From Pedobacter sp. BAL39 (lineage in GTDB: Bacteria; Bacteroidota; Bacteroidia; Sphingobacteriales; Sphingobacteriaceae), in assembly GCF_000170795.1 (NCBI RefSeq), contig NZ_ABCM01000003.1, positions 1-64,000 on the forward strand: a DNA stretch of 64,000 nt, written 5' to 3'. Below the pieces are notes generated by a model that was given only the letters and a program-made list of their open reading frames with translations, searched no databases and was not told where the DNA came from. How positions within the stretch are numbered: the stretch's first letter is position 1; every line of letters starts with the position of its first letter. Shown in pieces: positions 16,409 through 25,008 of the stretch. The translations under genes and the position numbers were made by a program.

Positions 16409-18838
16409 ATGCTTATGATGCCGGATGCAAAACCTACTACGAATCCCATTGATGCTTCAGAATTAAGTTTTGAGGATTTCAAGACCATTGTCATTAACGA
16501 TTATAAGATTGCTTATGAAAGTAGACAGGCCAGTTTATTGGGGCGTAAAGAGGTTTTGACGGGCAAGGCCAAGTTTGGTATTTTTGGCGACGGCAAAGAA
16601 GTGCCGCAGATTGCCATGGCTAAAGCATTTAAAAATGGCGACTGGCGTGCGGGGTACTACCGGGATCAGACGTTTGCGTTTGCTACGGGCATCTGCACGA
16701 TGAAGGAGTTTTTTGCACAGCTTTATGCCAATCCGAGTATTGAAGCTGATCCTTCTTCCGGAGGCAGACAGATGAACTGTCACTTTGCCACACGTACCAT
16801 TAATGACGACGGCAGTTGGAAAGACCTGACGCAGATTAAAAATTGTTCTTCTGATATTTCTACTACTGGCGGACAGATGGCCCGCCTGGTCGGACTTGCC
16901 TATGCTTCCAAACTTTATAAGCAAAACCCGGAGCTGAACTACCTGAAAAACTTCTCTGTAAATGGGAGCGAAGTGGCATTTGGTACGATAGGCAATGCCT
17001 CTACCTCCGAAGGTGTTTTCTTTGAAGCCATCAATGCAGCGGGGGTACTGCAGATCCCTATGGCCATTTCCATCTGGGATGATGCTTATGGCATCTCTGT
17101 ACCTGCAAAATATCAAACGACTAAAGAAGATATCTCTGAGGTACTGAAAGGTTTCCAGAGAGACGAAAAGGGAGAAGGACTTGAAATTTATAAAGTAAGA
17201 GGCTGGGATTACCCTGGCTTATGTGAAACCTACCAGAGCGCCGTAGATACCTGCAGGGAACATCACATACCGGTCATGATCCACGTAACAGAGGTTACTC
17301 AACCTCAGGGGCATTCCACTTCAGGTTCCCATGAGCGTTATAAAGATAAGTCAAGACTGGACTGGGAGAAAGAATATGACTGTATCGTACAAATGCGCAA
17401 ATGGATGCTGGAGTCGGCCATTATCGCTGAGGAAGAACTCAGCGCACTGGAAGATGAAGCCAAAGCTTATGTACGCGGGGTACAAAGAGAAGCATGGAAC
17501 GAGTTTCTTGCTTCTATCAAGGAAGAGAAAGATCAGGTGGCCGCATTGGTCAATGCCATTGCTAAAAGAAACCCTGACCTGGCAAAACTTGCTGCTCAGT
17601 TGATGAACACGCCTGATGCCATGCGTAAAGAGGTGATGTCGACGGCCAGAAAAGCCCTGCGTCTAAGTTTACATCAGCCTTCAGAAGAACGAAATGCGCT
17701 GATCAACTGGTATCAGGCACAGGCTGAACTTAATCAGGAACGATACAACTCCAAATTACATACTGATGGAAATGAAAGCCCGTCGCTTGTTGGTGTCCTT
17801 CATCCTGAATTCCACGCAGGCAGCAAAATGGTGGATGGCCGTGAGTTGCTAAATGCCTGTTTTGATGCCAACTTTGCAAGGGACCCCAGACTGGTAGCCT
17901 TCGGTGAAGATCTAGGCGCTATTGGCGACGTAAACCAGGGTTTTGCAGGCTTGCAGGCGAAATATGGTGAACTGAGAATCAGTGATACCGGCATCCGTGA
18001 GATGACCATCGTCGGACAGGGAATAGGTCTTGCCCTGCGTGGCCTGAGGCCGATTGCCGAGATCCAATACCTGGATTACCTGTTGTACGGCCTTAATGTC
18101 TTAAGTGATGATCTTGCTAGCCTCTCTTACCGCACAAAAGCAGGACAGAAAGCTCCGGTAATCATGAGGACCCGCGGACACCGTTTGGAAGGGGTCTGGC
18201 ACTCGGGATCACCTATGTCGATGATCCTCGGATCATTGAGAGGATTACATGTTTGTGTGCCCCGGAATATGACCCAGGCTGCCGGGATGTACAATACGCT
18301 GTTCCGATCGGATGAACCAGCGTTGGTGATTGAATGCCTGAATGGATATCGCCTGAAAGAAAAGCTTCCCGAAAACGTAGGTGAGTTTACGGTTCCTCTT
18401 GGTAAAGCAGAAATTGTACGTGAAGGTGCTGACATCACTGTCGTTTCTTACGGATCTACGCTGAGAATTGTTGAGGAAGCCGCGGAAGAACTTGCGAAAA
18501 TGGGAATCTCCGTAGAGATTGTTGATCCGCAGACCCTATTGCCTTTTGATACTGGTCACCTGTGTGCTCAATCGCTTTCAAAAACGAATAAGTTACTGGT
18601 TGTAGATGAAGATGTTCCGGGCGGCGGTGCTGCCTATATCCTGCAGAAAGTGCTGGAAGAGCAAAATGGCTATTATAGTCTTGACGGACAGCCCCGTACG
18701 TTAACAGCTAAGGCACACCGTCCGCCTTACGGTTCTGATGGTGATTACTTCAGCAAGCCTTCGGTCGATGATGTGATTGAAATAGTTTATGAAATGATGC
18801 ACGAGCATAATGCTGCTAAATATCCGGCGATTTTCTAA
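16409..18838 (+). CDS. branched-chain 2-oxoacid dehydrogenase E1, fused alpha-beta subunits
   Basis: Thiamine diphosphate-dependent decarboxylase of 809 aa that starts oxidative breakdown of 2-oxoisovalerate and related acids. The first half (to about residue 400) is E1-alpha, with YYRDQTFAFATG and the ThDP motif region GNASTSEGVFFEAINAAG...DDAYGIS. The second half (from about residue 480) is E1-beta, with AFGEDLGAIGDVNQGF, SDTGIREMTIVGQGIGLAL and VDEDVPGGGAAYILQ. The fusion of both subunits is usual in Bacteroidota. The E2 and E3 subunits are not in this window. The gene ends at an unusual long terminator-like hairpin shared with the convergent aroC. Confidence 0.92.
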   Translation: MLMMPDAKPTTNPIDASELSFEDFKTIVINDYKIAYESRQASLLGRKEVLTGKAKFGIFGDGKEVPQIAMAKAFKNGDWRAGYYRDQTFAFATGICTMKEFFAQLYANPSIEADPSSGGRQMNCHFATRTINDDGSWKDLTQIKNCSSDISTTGGQMARLVGLAYASKLYKQNPELNYLKNFSVNGSEVAFGTIGNASTSEGVFFEAINAAGVLQIPMAISIWDDAYGISVPAKYQTTKEDISEVLKGFQRDEKGEGLEIYKVRGWDYPGLCETYQSAVDTCREHHIPVMIHVTEVTQPQGHSTSGSHERYKDKSRLDWEKEYDCIVQMRKWMLESAIIAEEELSALEDEAKAYVRGVQREAWNEFLASIKEEKDQVAALVNAIAKRNPDLAKLAAQLMNTPDAMRKEVMSTARKALRLSLHQPSEERNALINWYQAQAELNQERYNSKLHTDGNESPSLVGVLHPEFHAGSKMVDGRELLNACFDANFARDPRLVAFGEDLGAIGDVNQGFAGLQAKYGELRISDTGIREMTIVGQGIGLALRGLRPIAEIQYLDYLLYGLNVLSDDLASLSYRTKAGQKAPVIMRTRGHRLEGVWHSGSPMSMILGSLRGLHVCVPRNMTQAAGMYNTLFRSDEPALVIECLNGYRLKEKLPENVGEFTVPLGKAEIVREGADITVVSYGSTLRIVEEAAEELAKMGISVEIVDPQTLLPFDTGHLCAQSLSKTNKLLVVDEDVPGGGAAYILQKVLEEQNGYYSLDGQPRTLTAKAHRPPYGSDGDYFSKPSVDDVIEIVYEMMHEHNAAKYPAIF

Positions 18839-18862
18839 CTACACTGAAATTTCTGATCCCTG

Positions 18863-18946
18863 CAAAAAAAAAGCCTGTATGTGATGAAGACATGTAAAAT
18901 CTCTCCTTCGAAAGATTATGAGTCCGATATACATACAGGCTTTTTT
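18863..18946. terminator. long bidirectional terminator-like hairpin with conserved inner core (copy 1)
   Basis: The outer stem AAAAAAGCCTGTATGT / ACATACAGGCTTTTTT is perfect and carries T-runs on both strands, so it can terminate both the E1 gene (+) and aroC (-). The roughly 46-nt interior is not a simple loop. It holds GACATGTAAAATCT (18889-18902) and AAGATTATGAGTCCGA (18912-18927), which form an inner GAC/GTC and AATCT/AGATT stem around an asymmetric internal loop. The same core recurs at 26535-26571 inside a hairpin with a different outer stem. See findings. Confidence 0.8.
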
Positions 18947-18964
18947 GCCGTGTAAGCAGCATAT

Positions 18965-20056
18965 CTAATCCAGTTTGCTAGTTTTGTTTCTTAGCAAATG
19001 ATCAGCAAGTACCAAGGCCGCCATAGCTTCAACGATTACAACGGCGCGTGGAACGACACAGGGATCGTGACGTCCTTTACCCTTGATTTCCGCAGCCTCG
19101 CCAGCCGCGTTGATGGTCTGCTGATTGTGCATAATCGTCGCCACAGGTTTGAAGGCTACTGTAAAGTTGATCTCCATACCGTTGCTGATACCTCCCTGAA
19201 TGCCTCCGGAGAAGTTAGTGAGTGTTTTAGGTGTGTTACTTCCGGCGATGAAAACGTCGTTATGCTCAGAACCTCTCATTTCACTGCCGGAAAAACCAGA
19301 TCCATATTCAAATCCGTGTACCGCGTTGATGCTGAGCATGGCTTTCCCAAGATCCGCATGGAGTTTGTCGAATACAGGCTCACCAAGTCCCACGGGGCAA
19401 TTTCTGATGATGCAGCTGACTTTGCCACCGATGGTATCGCCGTCCTTGCGGATGGCATCGATACAGTCAACCATCTGTTTGGCTGTTGCCGGATCTGCAC
19501 AGCGAACAATGTTCTCTTCTCTTGTTGTCAATAGTTCTTCAACAGGCAGCTGCTCAAGATTGGGTGCATTGATTTTCCCTACTGCGGATACATGAGCAAA
19601 GATCTCGATGCCATAATGTTTCAGCAAAAGCTTTGCAATAGCACCAGCGGCAACCCTCGCTGCTGTCTCCCTGGCCGACGAACGTCCACCACCCCGATGG
19701 TCGCGAATACCATACTTAGCATCGTAGGTATAATCTGCATGCGATGGGCGATAAACGTCGGTATTGTGACTGTAATCCTTGCTGCGCTGATCTTCATTGG
19801 GAATCAGCATCGCAATAGGAGTACCTGTACTTTTTCCATCGAAAGTCCCAGAAAGGATCTGTACTGTATCACTTTCCTTTCGTTGGGTGGTGATCTTTGA
19901 CTGGCCCGGTCTGCGTTTGTCTAACTCCGACTGGATGAATTCCAGATCTATGGGTAGCTGCGCCGGGCAGCCATCCAGGATTACGCCAATAGCCGTACCA
20001 TGTGACTCGCCGAAAGTGCTGATGCGAAATAATTGTCCGAATGTATTACCTGCCAT
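18965..20056 (-). CDS. aroC: chorismate synthase
   Basis: Converts 5-enolpyruvylshikimate-3-phosphate to chorismate with reduced FMN, the last step of the shikimate pathway. At 363 aa it is full length. Signatures are [19 protein letters not shown] near the N-terminus, [15 protein letters not shown], and the arginine-rich [22 protein letters not shown]. It is the last gene of the pheA-DAHPS/CM-aroA-aroC run; a 119-nt gap without obvious features separates it from aroA. Confidence 0.97.
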   Translation of the reverse strand: MAGNTFGQLFRISTFGESHGTAIGVILDGCPAQLPIDLEFIQSELDKRRPGQSKITTQRKESDTVQILSGTFDGKSTGTPIAMLIPNEDQRSKDYSHNTDVYRPSHADYTYDAKYGIRDHRGGGRSSARETAARVAAGAIAKLLLKHYGIEIFAHVSAVGKINAPNLEQLPVEELLTTREENIVRCADPATAKQMVDCIDAIRKDGDTIGGKVSCIIRNCPVGLGEPVFDKLHADLGKAMLSINAVHGFEYGSGFSGSEMRGSEHNDVFIAGSNTPKTLTNFSGGIQGGISNGMEINFTVAFKPVATIMHNQQTINAAGEAAEIKGKGRHDPCVVPRAVVIVEAMAALVLADHLLRNKTSKLD

Positions 20057-20175
20057 TTTTGGTTCGTTAATTTTCTAATTGATAATTACTATCTATGATA
20101 ATTCTCTATTGACAACACTAGTATTATTTGTACCTACTTTTATATGAGATACCATACTGGATGTCTGATGTAGGA

Positions 20176-21429
20176 TTAAGCCGTTATTACCGTAAACCCG
20201 GCAGTTTGCAAATCTTTCCAGAAGTCCGGGTACGACTTTTCTACCACATCCATTTCTTCAAGAACCACTTCATTGATCAGGAGGCTAAGTGGTGCAAAGG
20301 CCATTGCCATCCTGTGGTCTTCATAGGTTGCAAAGGTTACTCGTTCCGGGAAATGTAATCCGTCGCAGTTCAGCGTGTACACCAGATGATCTTCCGTCAG
20401 TGTCACACCGATCTTGGCCAGTTCATTCTGCAATGCTTTAATGCGGTCAGTCTCTTTGATTTTCAATGTTTCCAGTCCGGTAAACGCCAGATTCTTTTTC
20501 ATGGCTGCCGCACATACGATAACGGTCTGCGCCAAATCAGGACAGTCTTTAAGATCCAGTACCTCATCAGTGAAAGCAGCAGGGATTTTGCTCAGGGCGA
20601 TACCATTAGCCGTATTGCTAGTGTGTAGACCAAAAGCGGTCATAATCTCCCGGATGCGACTGTCTCCTTGCAGGCTTTTTTCTTTTAGATAAGGCAGTTC
20701 AATGGCTGATTCAGATGCAAGCGCGGCGATGCTGTACCAGTAAGAAGCGGCGCTCCAGTCGGGCTCTACTGTCAGTGTTGTGGCCTTAAAAGATTGTGGT
20801 TTGATGCTGATCTGTTGTGCCGACCACTCATGGCTGATGCCGGCTTCGGTAAGCATATCTAAGGTCATTTTGACATAAGGGACGGATGTCAGTTCCCCTT
20901 CAATTTCCAGGGTTAATCCCTCAGGCAATCTGGGTGCAACCATCAATAGTGCAGAAATATACTGGCTGCTGATGTCTCCTTTAATTTTTACCGTGTCTGC
21001 ACTTTGATTTAGCGGCCCGTTGATGTGTAGCGGCGGATACCCCTCTTCGCCAAGGTAGCTGATGTTGGCTCCAATGGTTTTCAAAGCTTCAGAAAGGATG
21101 CCGATTGGTCTTTGCTTCATTCTTTCCGTACCTGTCAGTCTAAAATCACCCGGCAGGGCAGAGAGGAAGGCCGTCAGGAAGCGCATGGCTGTCCCCGCAG
21201 GGCCCACATCAACCGTTTGCTGATGTGGGTTGTGGGTAGAAACCTGTTTCAAAATGCGGGCGAGCGTAACCGTATCGGCGGCAATAGACATATTGGCCAC
21301 TGCCACTGCGCCCTTGCTCAGGGCACTGATGATCAGCGCCCTGTTGCACTCGCTTTTTGAACCTGTGAGGGTGATTTCTGTATGGATGTGTTTGTTCCCC
21401 GCAAAAGAAACAATTGCGTTTTTACTCAT
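20176..21429 (-). CDS. aroA: 3-phosphoshikimate 1-carboxyvinyltransferase (EPSP synthase)
   Basis: Transfers enolpyruvate from phosphoenolpyruvate to shikimate-3-phosphate. The 417-aa protein shows the substrate-binding segments GSKSECNRALI and GPAGTAMRFLTAFLSA, KGDISSQYISALLM, and the late catalytic segment IKETDRIKALQNELAKIG followed by TYEDHRMAMAFA. Its ATG lies only 3 nt after the stop of the upstream DAHP synthase/chorismate mutase gene, so the two are translationally coupled in the aromatic operon. Confidence 0.96.
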   Translation of the reverse strand: MSKNAIVSFAGNKHIHTEITLTGSKSECNRALIISALSKGAVAVANMSIAADTVTLARILKQVSTHNPHQQTVDVGPAGTAMRFLTAFLSALPGDFRLTGTERMKQRPIGILSEALKTIGANISYLGEEGYPPLHINGPLNQSADTVKIKGDISSQYISALLMVAPRLPEGLTLEIEGELTSVPYVKMTLDMLTEAGISHEWSAQQISIKPQSFKATTLTVEPDWSAASYWYSIAALASESAIELPYLKEKSLQGDSRIREIMTAFGLHTSNTANGIALSKIPAAFTDEVLDLKDCPDLAQTVIVCAAAMKKNLAFTGLETLKIKETDRIKALQNELAKIGVTLTEDHLVYTLNCDGLHFPERVTFATYEDHRMAMAFAPLSLLINEVVLEEMDVVEKSYPDFWKDLQTAGFTVITA

Positions 21430-21432
21430 TTA

Positions 21433-22572
21433 CTACGACTTAACTTCAGTGTGTGTTTCAGCAGCAATTCCTTTTTCTGCTTTACCTTCATTCATGATTT
21501 CTGTCTGCTTGCGGATAGATTCTCCGTGTACTAGCTCCAGGAATTTTTCTGTGAAGTTTAGATCCAGTTTTAGTGCTTTGGCGAAAGAAATACCTTTGTT
21601 CAGAATGGCATCCCAACGATTTACCTGAAGAATGGTCACCTGATTGTCGCGTTTGAACTCACCGATTTTACCAACTATAGCCATGCGCTCCCCAAGTTTC
21701 TGAAGTAACTGGTCGTCAATTTTATCGATTTGTTTGCGCAGGTCAGCCAGCTGATCTACAAATGCTTCGTTTTTAGATTCCGGCTCGCGAACAGTCAGAC
21801 GGTCAACAAGATCGCTCAATGCAGATGGTGTGACTTGTTGTTTTGCATCGGTCCAGGCTACTGATGGGTCCACATGAGACTCGATCATCAAACCTTGCAT
21901 GTCTAAGTCTAATGCTTTCTGAGAGATGTAAGGGATGAGCTCGCGGTTACCGCAGATGTGACTTGGATCGTTGATGATCGGTAACTCAGGGCATAATGTT
22001 TTCAATTGAATGGCAAGTTCCCACATTGGTTCATTACGGAAAGAGCTTTTCTCAAAAGAAGAGAATCCACGGTGGATTGCACCTAGTTTTGTAATACCAG
22101 CACCATTGATGCGCTCTAATGCACCGATCCACAACTGAAGGTCAGGGTTTACCGGGTTTTTTACAAGAACGGGAATATCTACACCCTTAAGTGCATCAGC
22201 TATTTCCTGAACAGTGAAAGGGTTCACTGTAGAACGGGCACCGATCCAAAGGATATCTACACCGGCAGCAAGCGCTTCTTCAACGTGTTTTGCATTGGCA
22301 ACTTCCACCGCAGTAGGTAAGCCGGTTTCTGCTTTTGCTTTTTTTAACCATTCCAGACCGATGCTGCCGATTCCTTCAAATTCTCCAGGACGGGTACGTG
22401 GTTTCCATATACCTGCTCTTAAGACAGATACTTTTCCAGTTGCAGCCAATAAATGTGCTGTAGTTAACAGCTGCTCTTCAGTTTCAGCACTGCAAGGGCC
22501 AGATATGATCAAAGGATCGTTGTTGATGTTCAACCAGGTGTTTAATGGTTGGATGTTCAATTGTAGTTTCAT
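21433..22572 (-). CDS. bifunctional 3-deoxy-7-phosphoheptulonate synthase/chorismate mutase
   Basis: First enzyme of the shikimate pathway fused to chorismate mutase, 379 aa. Residues 1-265 form a type Ib (KDO8P-synthase-like) DAHP synthase barrel, with ISGPCSAETEEQLL, GIWKPRTRPGEFEG, WIGARSTVNPFTVQ and INDPSHICGNRELIPYI. Residues about 275-360 form an AroQ-type chorismate mutase (LADLRKQIDKIDDQLLQKLGERM). The arrangement, with the mutase at the C-terminus, is common in Bacteroidota and lets prephenate regulate the synthase. It is the second structural gene of the operon, 67 nt after pheA, and would be controlled by the upstream attenuator. Confidence 0.95.
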   Translation of the reverse strand: MKLQLNIQPLNTWLNINNDPLIISGPCSAETEEQLLTTAHLLAATGKVSVLRAGIWKPRTRPGEFEGIGSIGLEWLKKAKAETGLPTAVEVANAKHVEEALAAGVDILWIGARSTVNPFTVQEIADALKGVDIPVLVKNPVNPDLQLWIGALERINGAGITKLGAIHRGFSSFEKSSFRNEPMWELAIQLKTLCPELPIINDPSHICGNRELIPYISQKALDLDMQGLMIESHVDPSVAWTDAKQQVTPSALSDLVDRLTVREPESKNEAFVDQLADLRKQIDKIDDQLLQKLGERMAIVGKIGEFKRDNQVTILQVNRWDAILNKGISFAKALKLDLNFTEKFLELVHGESIRKQTEIMNEGKAEKGIAAETHTEVKS

Positions 22573-22639
22573 CTTTTTTTGGGGTTTATTTTTAAGTGTT
22601 TTTTATTTAAAGGGTTAGTTTTTGAAATGAGCCTGAGGA

Positions 22640-23476
22640 TTAAACCTTGTCATTTTTCAGATATTCACCCATAATGTTAAAGTTAACGGTGTATTTAAGC
22701 GCCTGGCGGACTGCTTTATCGTACGCTTCTGTGTTTGTCCATTCCAGATCCACGTAGAAATAATACTCATTGCGTTTGCCCAGTACTGGCATACTTTGGA
22801 TTTTAGTAAGGTTCACATGCTGGTCGGCAAAGATGTTGAGTACTTTGGATAAAGCACCCACATGGTTACTCACCTGGAAGCAGATCGAAGCTTTGTTGAT
22901 CTCTTTTAGTTCTTCAGTTTTGTCTTTTTTAAGCACAAGGAAGCGGGTAAAGTTTTTCTTGTTGGACTCTATTCTCCTTTCGATGATATTCAATCCATAA
23001 AGTTCTGCTGCGAGGGTGTTTGCAATAGCAACGGTATCAGTCAGCTGCTCATCTTTAATACGTTTGGCGCAGGCTGCGGTATCACTGCTTTCCACTACCT
23101 GTATGTGCGGAAATTCATCCAGGAAATCTACACATTGGCGTAGGGCGATAGGGTGGGAAGTGGCATACTTCACGTCTTCAAATTTCACTCCCGGTAATGC
23201 CATCAGGTGCAGCTGGATGGCCAGGTAAACTTCACCTACCACGGCGAAGTTATAATCACGGATCAATGTGTAGTTAGGGAGCAGGCTCCCGGCGATAGAA
23301 TTCTCAATGGCCATGATCACAAAGTCAGACTCGTTGTTCTCCAGGCTGTCGCAGGTCTGCTTGAAGGATTTGCATTCGATGGTTTCGATGTCTCTTCCAA
23401 AGAACTTGAATGCAGCTTCTTCATGGAACGATGCTTTGATGCCTTGAATTGCTACTCTTGTCTGATTCGTTTTCAT
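22640..23476 (-). CDS. pheA: prephenate dehydratase
   Basis: Converts prephenate to phenylpyruvate for phenylalanine synthesis. At 278 aa it has a periplasmic-binding-like catalytic region (VAIQGIKASFHEEAAFKFF, IENSIAGSL, and the catalytic KKNFTRFLVL with its Thr-Arg-Phe) and a C-terminal ACT domain from about residue 195 (SNHVGALSKVLNIFA). The ACT phenylalanine-binding motif ESRP is replaced by QSMP, which I believe is common in this phylum. It is the first structural gene of the aromatic operon. Its ATG lies 75 nt after the T-run of the attenuator. It is a monofunctional dehydratase without a fused mutase. Confidence 0.95.
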   Translation of the reverse strand: MKTNQTRVAIQGIKASFHEEAAFKFFGRDIETIECKSFKQTCDSLENNESDFVIMAIENSIAGSLLPNYTLIRDYNFAVVGEVYLAIQLHLMALPGVKFEDVKYATSHPIALRQCVDFLDEFPHIQVVESSDTAACAKRIKDEQLTDTVAIANTLAAELYGLNIIERRIESNKKNFTRFLVLKKDKTEELKEINKASICFQVSNHVGALSKVLNIFADQHVNLTKIQSMPVLGKRNEYYFYVDLEWTNTEAYDKAVRQALKYTVNFNIMGEYLKNDKV

Positions 23477-23551
23477 TTAATTTTTTCTTTTTCTTTTAAA
23501 ATTGAGGAGGGTATAATGGGGCTCCTTGTTTGGTTTCGGCTTGGTTAAAAC

Positions 23552-23583
23552 AAAAAAAGTCCCGGCTGTGTGCCGGGACTTTT
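23552..23583 (-). terminator. attenuator terminator of the aromatic operon leader
   Basis: On the minus strand AAAAGTCCCGGC (23572-23583) pairs with GCCGGGACTTTTT (23554-23566) across the 5-nt loop ACACA and is followed by a run of seven T. It lies between the leader peptide and pheA rather than after a gene, so it acts as a conditional terminator. Its 5' arm can pair instead with an identical GCCGGGACT at 23621-23629. Confidence 0.9.
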
Positions 23584-23618
23584 CATATACATTTATATCT
23601 TATGATTTTTGTTGCATA

Positions 23619-23681
23619 TCAGTCCCGGCTCTTACTAAAGTAGTAAAAGTAGCTAAACCAATATGTAGTGATATTTCTCAT
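23619..23681 (-). CDS. aromatic amino acid leader peptide (attenuator)
   Basis: A 20-codon frame between the operon promoter and the conditional terminator, too short for ordinary ORF calling. It reads MRNITT, then YWFSYFYYF, then SKSRD and a TGA stop. Eight of the nine central codons are Tyr, Trp or Phe, which is far from chance and is the sign of a regulatory leader. Its last codons (AGC CGG GAC TGA) contain GCCGGGACT, the sequence that can sequester the terminator 5' arm. A ribosome stalled at the aromatic codons would leave that sequence free and prevent termination; one reaching the stop would cover it and allow termination. Confidence 0.88.
   Translation of the reverse strand: MRNITTYWFSYFYYFSKSRD
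23621..23629 (-). promoter_or_regulatory. antiterminator segment of the aromatic leader
   Basis: GCCGGGACT on the minus strand is identical to the 3' arm of the terminator and perfectly complementary to its 5' arm (AGTCCCGGC at 23572-23580). It overlaps the last codons of the leader peptide, so its availability depends on the ribosome position. Confidence 0.85.
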
Positions 23682-23709
23682 TCGATCTGTTATTTCTTTT
23701 TTGTTTTTC

Positions 23710-23739
23710 CAAATGTAGCAACAAAATTTAATTTGTCAA
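23710..23739 (-). promoter_or_regulatory. promoter of the aromatic operon
   Basis: On the minus strand TTG at 23737-23739, a 19-nt spacer and TACATTTG at 23710-23717 fit the Bacteroidota consensus exactly. Transcription would start a few bases further on, roughly 20-25 nt before the leader peptide ATG. Confidence 0.85.
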
Positions 23740-23931
23740 TAGCTAATTATAAAAAATTATTTTTTGCTGTTAAAATTGGATCGGCTGAAACTCAAAACAT
23801 TAGCCTTCTTCAGCATTTAACTGCATATCTTTCAATATCACATACCTTGTTCTCACTGCTGTTAAAATGCCTGACTTAGTATCGATCCTACCATATACTT
23901 TGGTCTGCAGCAGAAACGCCTGTTAGTCGCG

Positions 23932-25008
23932 CTAACCAGCAACGGCAGATACCTGTGTATTATAGTATCTTAAACTTTCCAGGATATCCTTCTCTGTCAC
24001 GATGCAGTTGTAGTCGCAGCTGCCAATTTTACTCAGCAAAGAGAAAAGGATTTGCCCGTGTTCATTCTTTTTGTCGCTTTGCATAAAAGCAAGAAGCTCT
24101 TCGAAGCTATCTTCCTTAATATGGTATGCAGGATACAGTCCGGAAATATAGGTAGCAATGTCCTGCAACTCTTCCTTACTCAGGGAGTTGTTGGTGACAG
24201 ATAGATAGGCTTCGCAGACCATGCCAATGCCAATAGCTTCACCATGGGTAAGTGGCTGCTGGTCATTCATCAGTGAATAACTTTCCACGGCATGACCTAT
24301 GGTATGTCCGTAGTTCAGGATTTTTCTCAAACCTTTCTCCTGAGGATCTTCCGTGACAACATCATTCTTAATGACTACTGAACGATATACTTCTTCAGGA
24401 GCAGTTTGCTCATAGTTCGACTGTTTCAGGCGTTGGTAGTAGTCGGCGTCCACAATCAAACCGTGTTTGATCATTTCGGCAAATCCTGAAAGCAGCTCCC
24501 TGGAAGGAAGCGTCTGCAGAAACGCCGATTCAATAAATACCGCCTGGGGCAAGGTAAAGGTCCCCACCATATTCTTTACACTGTCGATGTCAATGCCTGT
24601 TTTGCCGCCCACAGAAGCATCTACCTGTGATAGCAATGTGGTTGGAATGTTAATGAAGTCAATGCCACGTTTGTATGTCGAGGCAATAAAGCCGCCCATG
24701 TCGGTAATGACACCGCCGCCCAGGTTTATCATAAGACATTTGCGGTCTGCTTCAAAATCCAGTAAGGTTTTCCAGATGCCGATGCAAAAGTCTATGTTTT
24801 TATTTTCTTCTCCGGGTTCTGTTTCAATCAGATCAAAGTTACTGTAGTCGTCCATCATCGACTGGAACACTGGAAGGCAGAGTTCAGAAGTATTCCTATC
24901 GGTAAAGACGAATACTTTGCTGTATTTTCCTGCTTCAATCAGTTGCGCAAGTGCGGCTAACTGTGTTTCAAAGTGGATCTGATGTCCGTCGCTTTCTAAT
25001 ACATTCAT
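23932..25008 (-). CDS. aroB: 3-dehydroquinate synthase
   Basis: Cyclises DAHP to 3-dehydroquinate using NAD+ and a divalent metal. The 358-aa protein contains LGGGVITDMGGFIASTYKRG (NAD site), PTTLLSQVDASVGGKTGID, and the metal-ligand segments FAEMIKHGLI and NYGHTIGHAVE. Its ATG directly abuts the TAA stop of the S4-domain gene upstream, so the two are cotranslated. It is upstream of, but separate from, the attenuated pheA operon, which has its own promoter about 190 nt after the aroB stop. Confidence 0.97.
   Translation of the reverse strand: MNVLESDGHQIHFETQLAALAQLIEAGKYSKVFVFTDRNTSELCLPVFQSMMDDYSNFDLIETEPGEENKNIDFCIGIWKTLLDFEADRKCLMINLGGGVITDMGGFIASTYKRGIDFINIPTTLLSQVDASVGGKTGIDIDSVKNMVGTFTLPQAVFIESAFLQTLPSRELLSGFAEMIKHGLIVDADYYQRLKQSNYEQTAPEEVYRSVVIKNDVVTEDPQEKGLRKILNYGHTIGHAVESYSLMNDQQPLTHGEAIGIGMVCEAYLSVTNNSLSKEELQDIATYISGLYPAYHIKEDSFEELLAFMQSDKKNEHGQILFSLLSKIGSCDYNCIVTEKDILESLRYYNTQVSAVAG

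Noticed and set aside
18998..19595. Long plus-strand frames (178 and 131 codons) across aroC
   Set aside because: They are shadows of the strongly conserved chorismate synthase gene, with no family signature of their own.
20057..20175. Possible promoter or RNA between aroA and aroC
   Set aside because: The 119-nt gap is AT-rich but holds no clear TAnnTTTG box on the coding strand, hairpin or conserved motif.
23526..23879. 117-codon plus-strand frame
   Set aside because: It runs through the attenuator and promoter of the aromatic operon on the other strand and ends in AT-rich text without family similarity.
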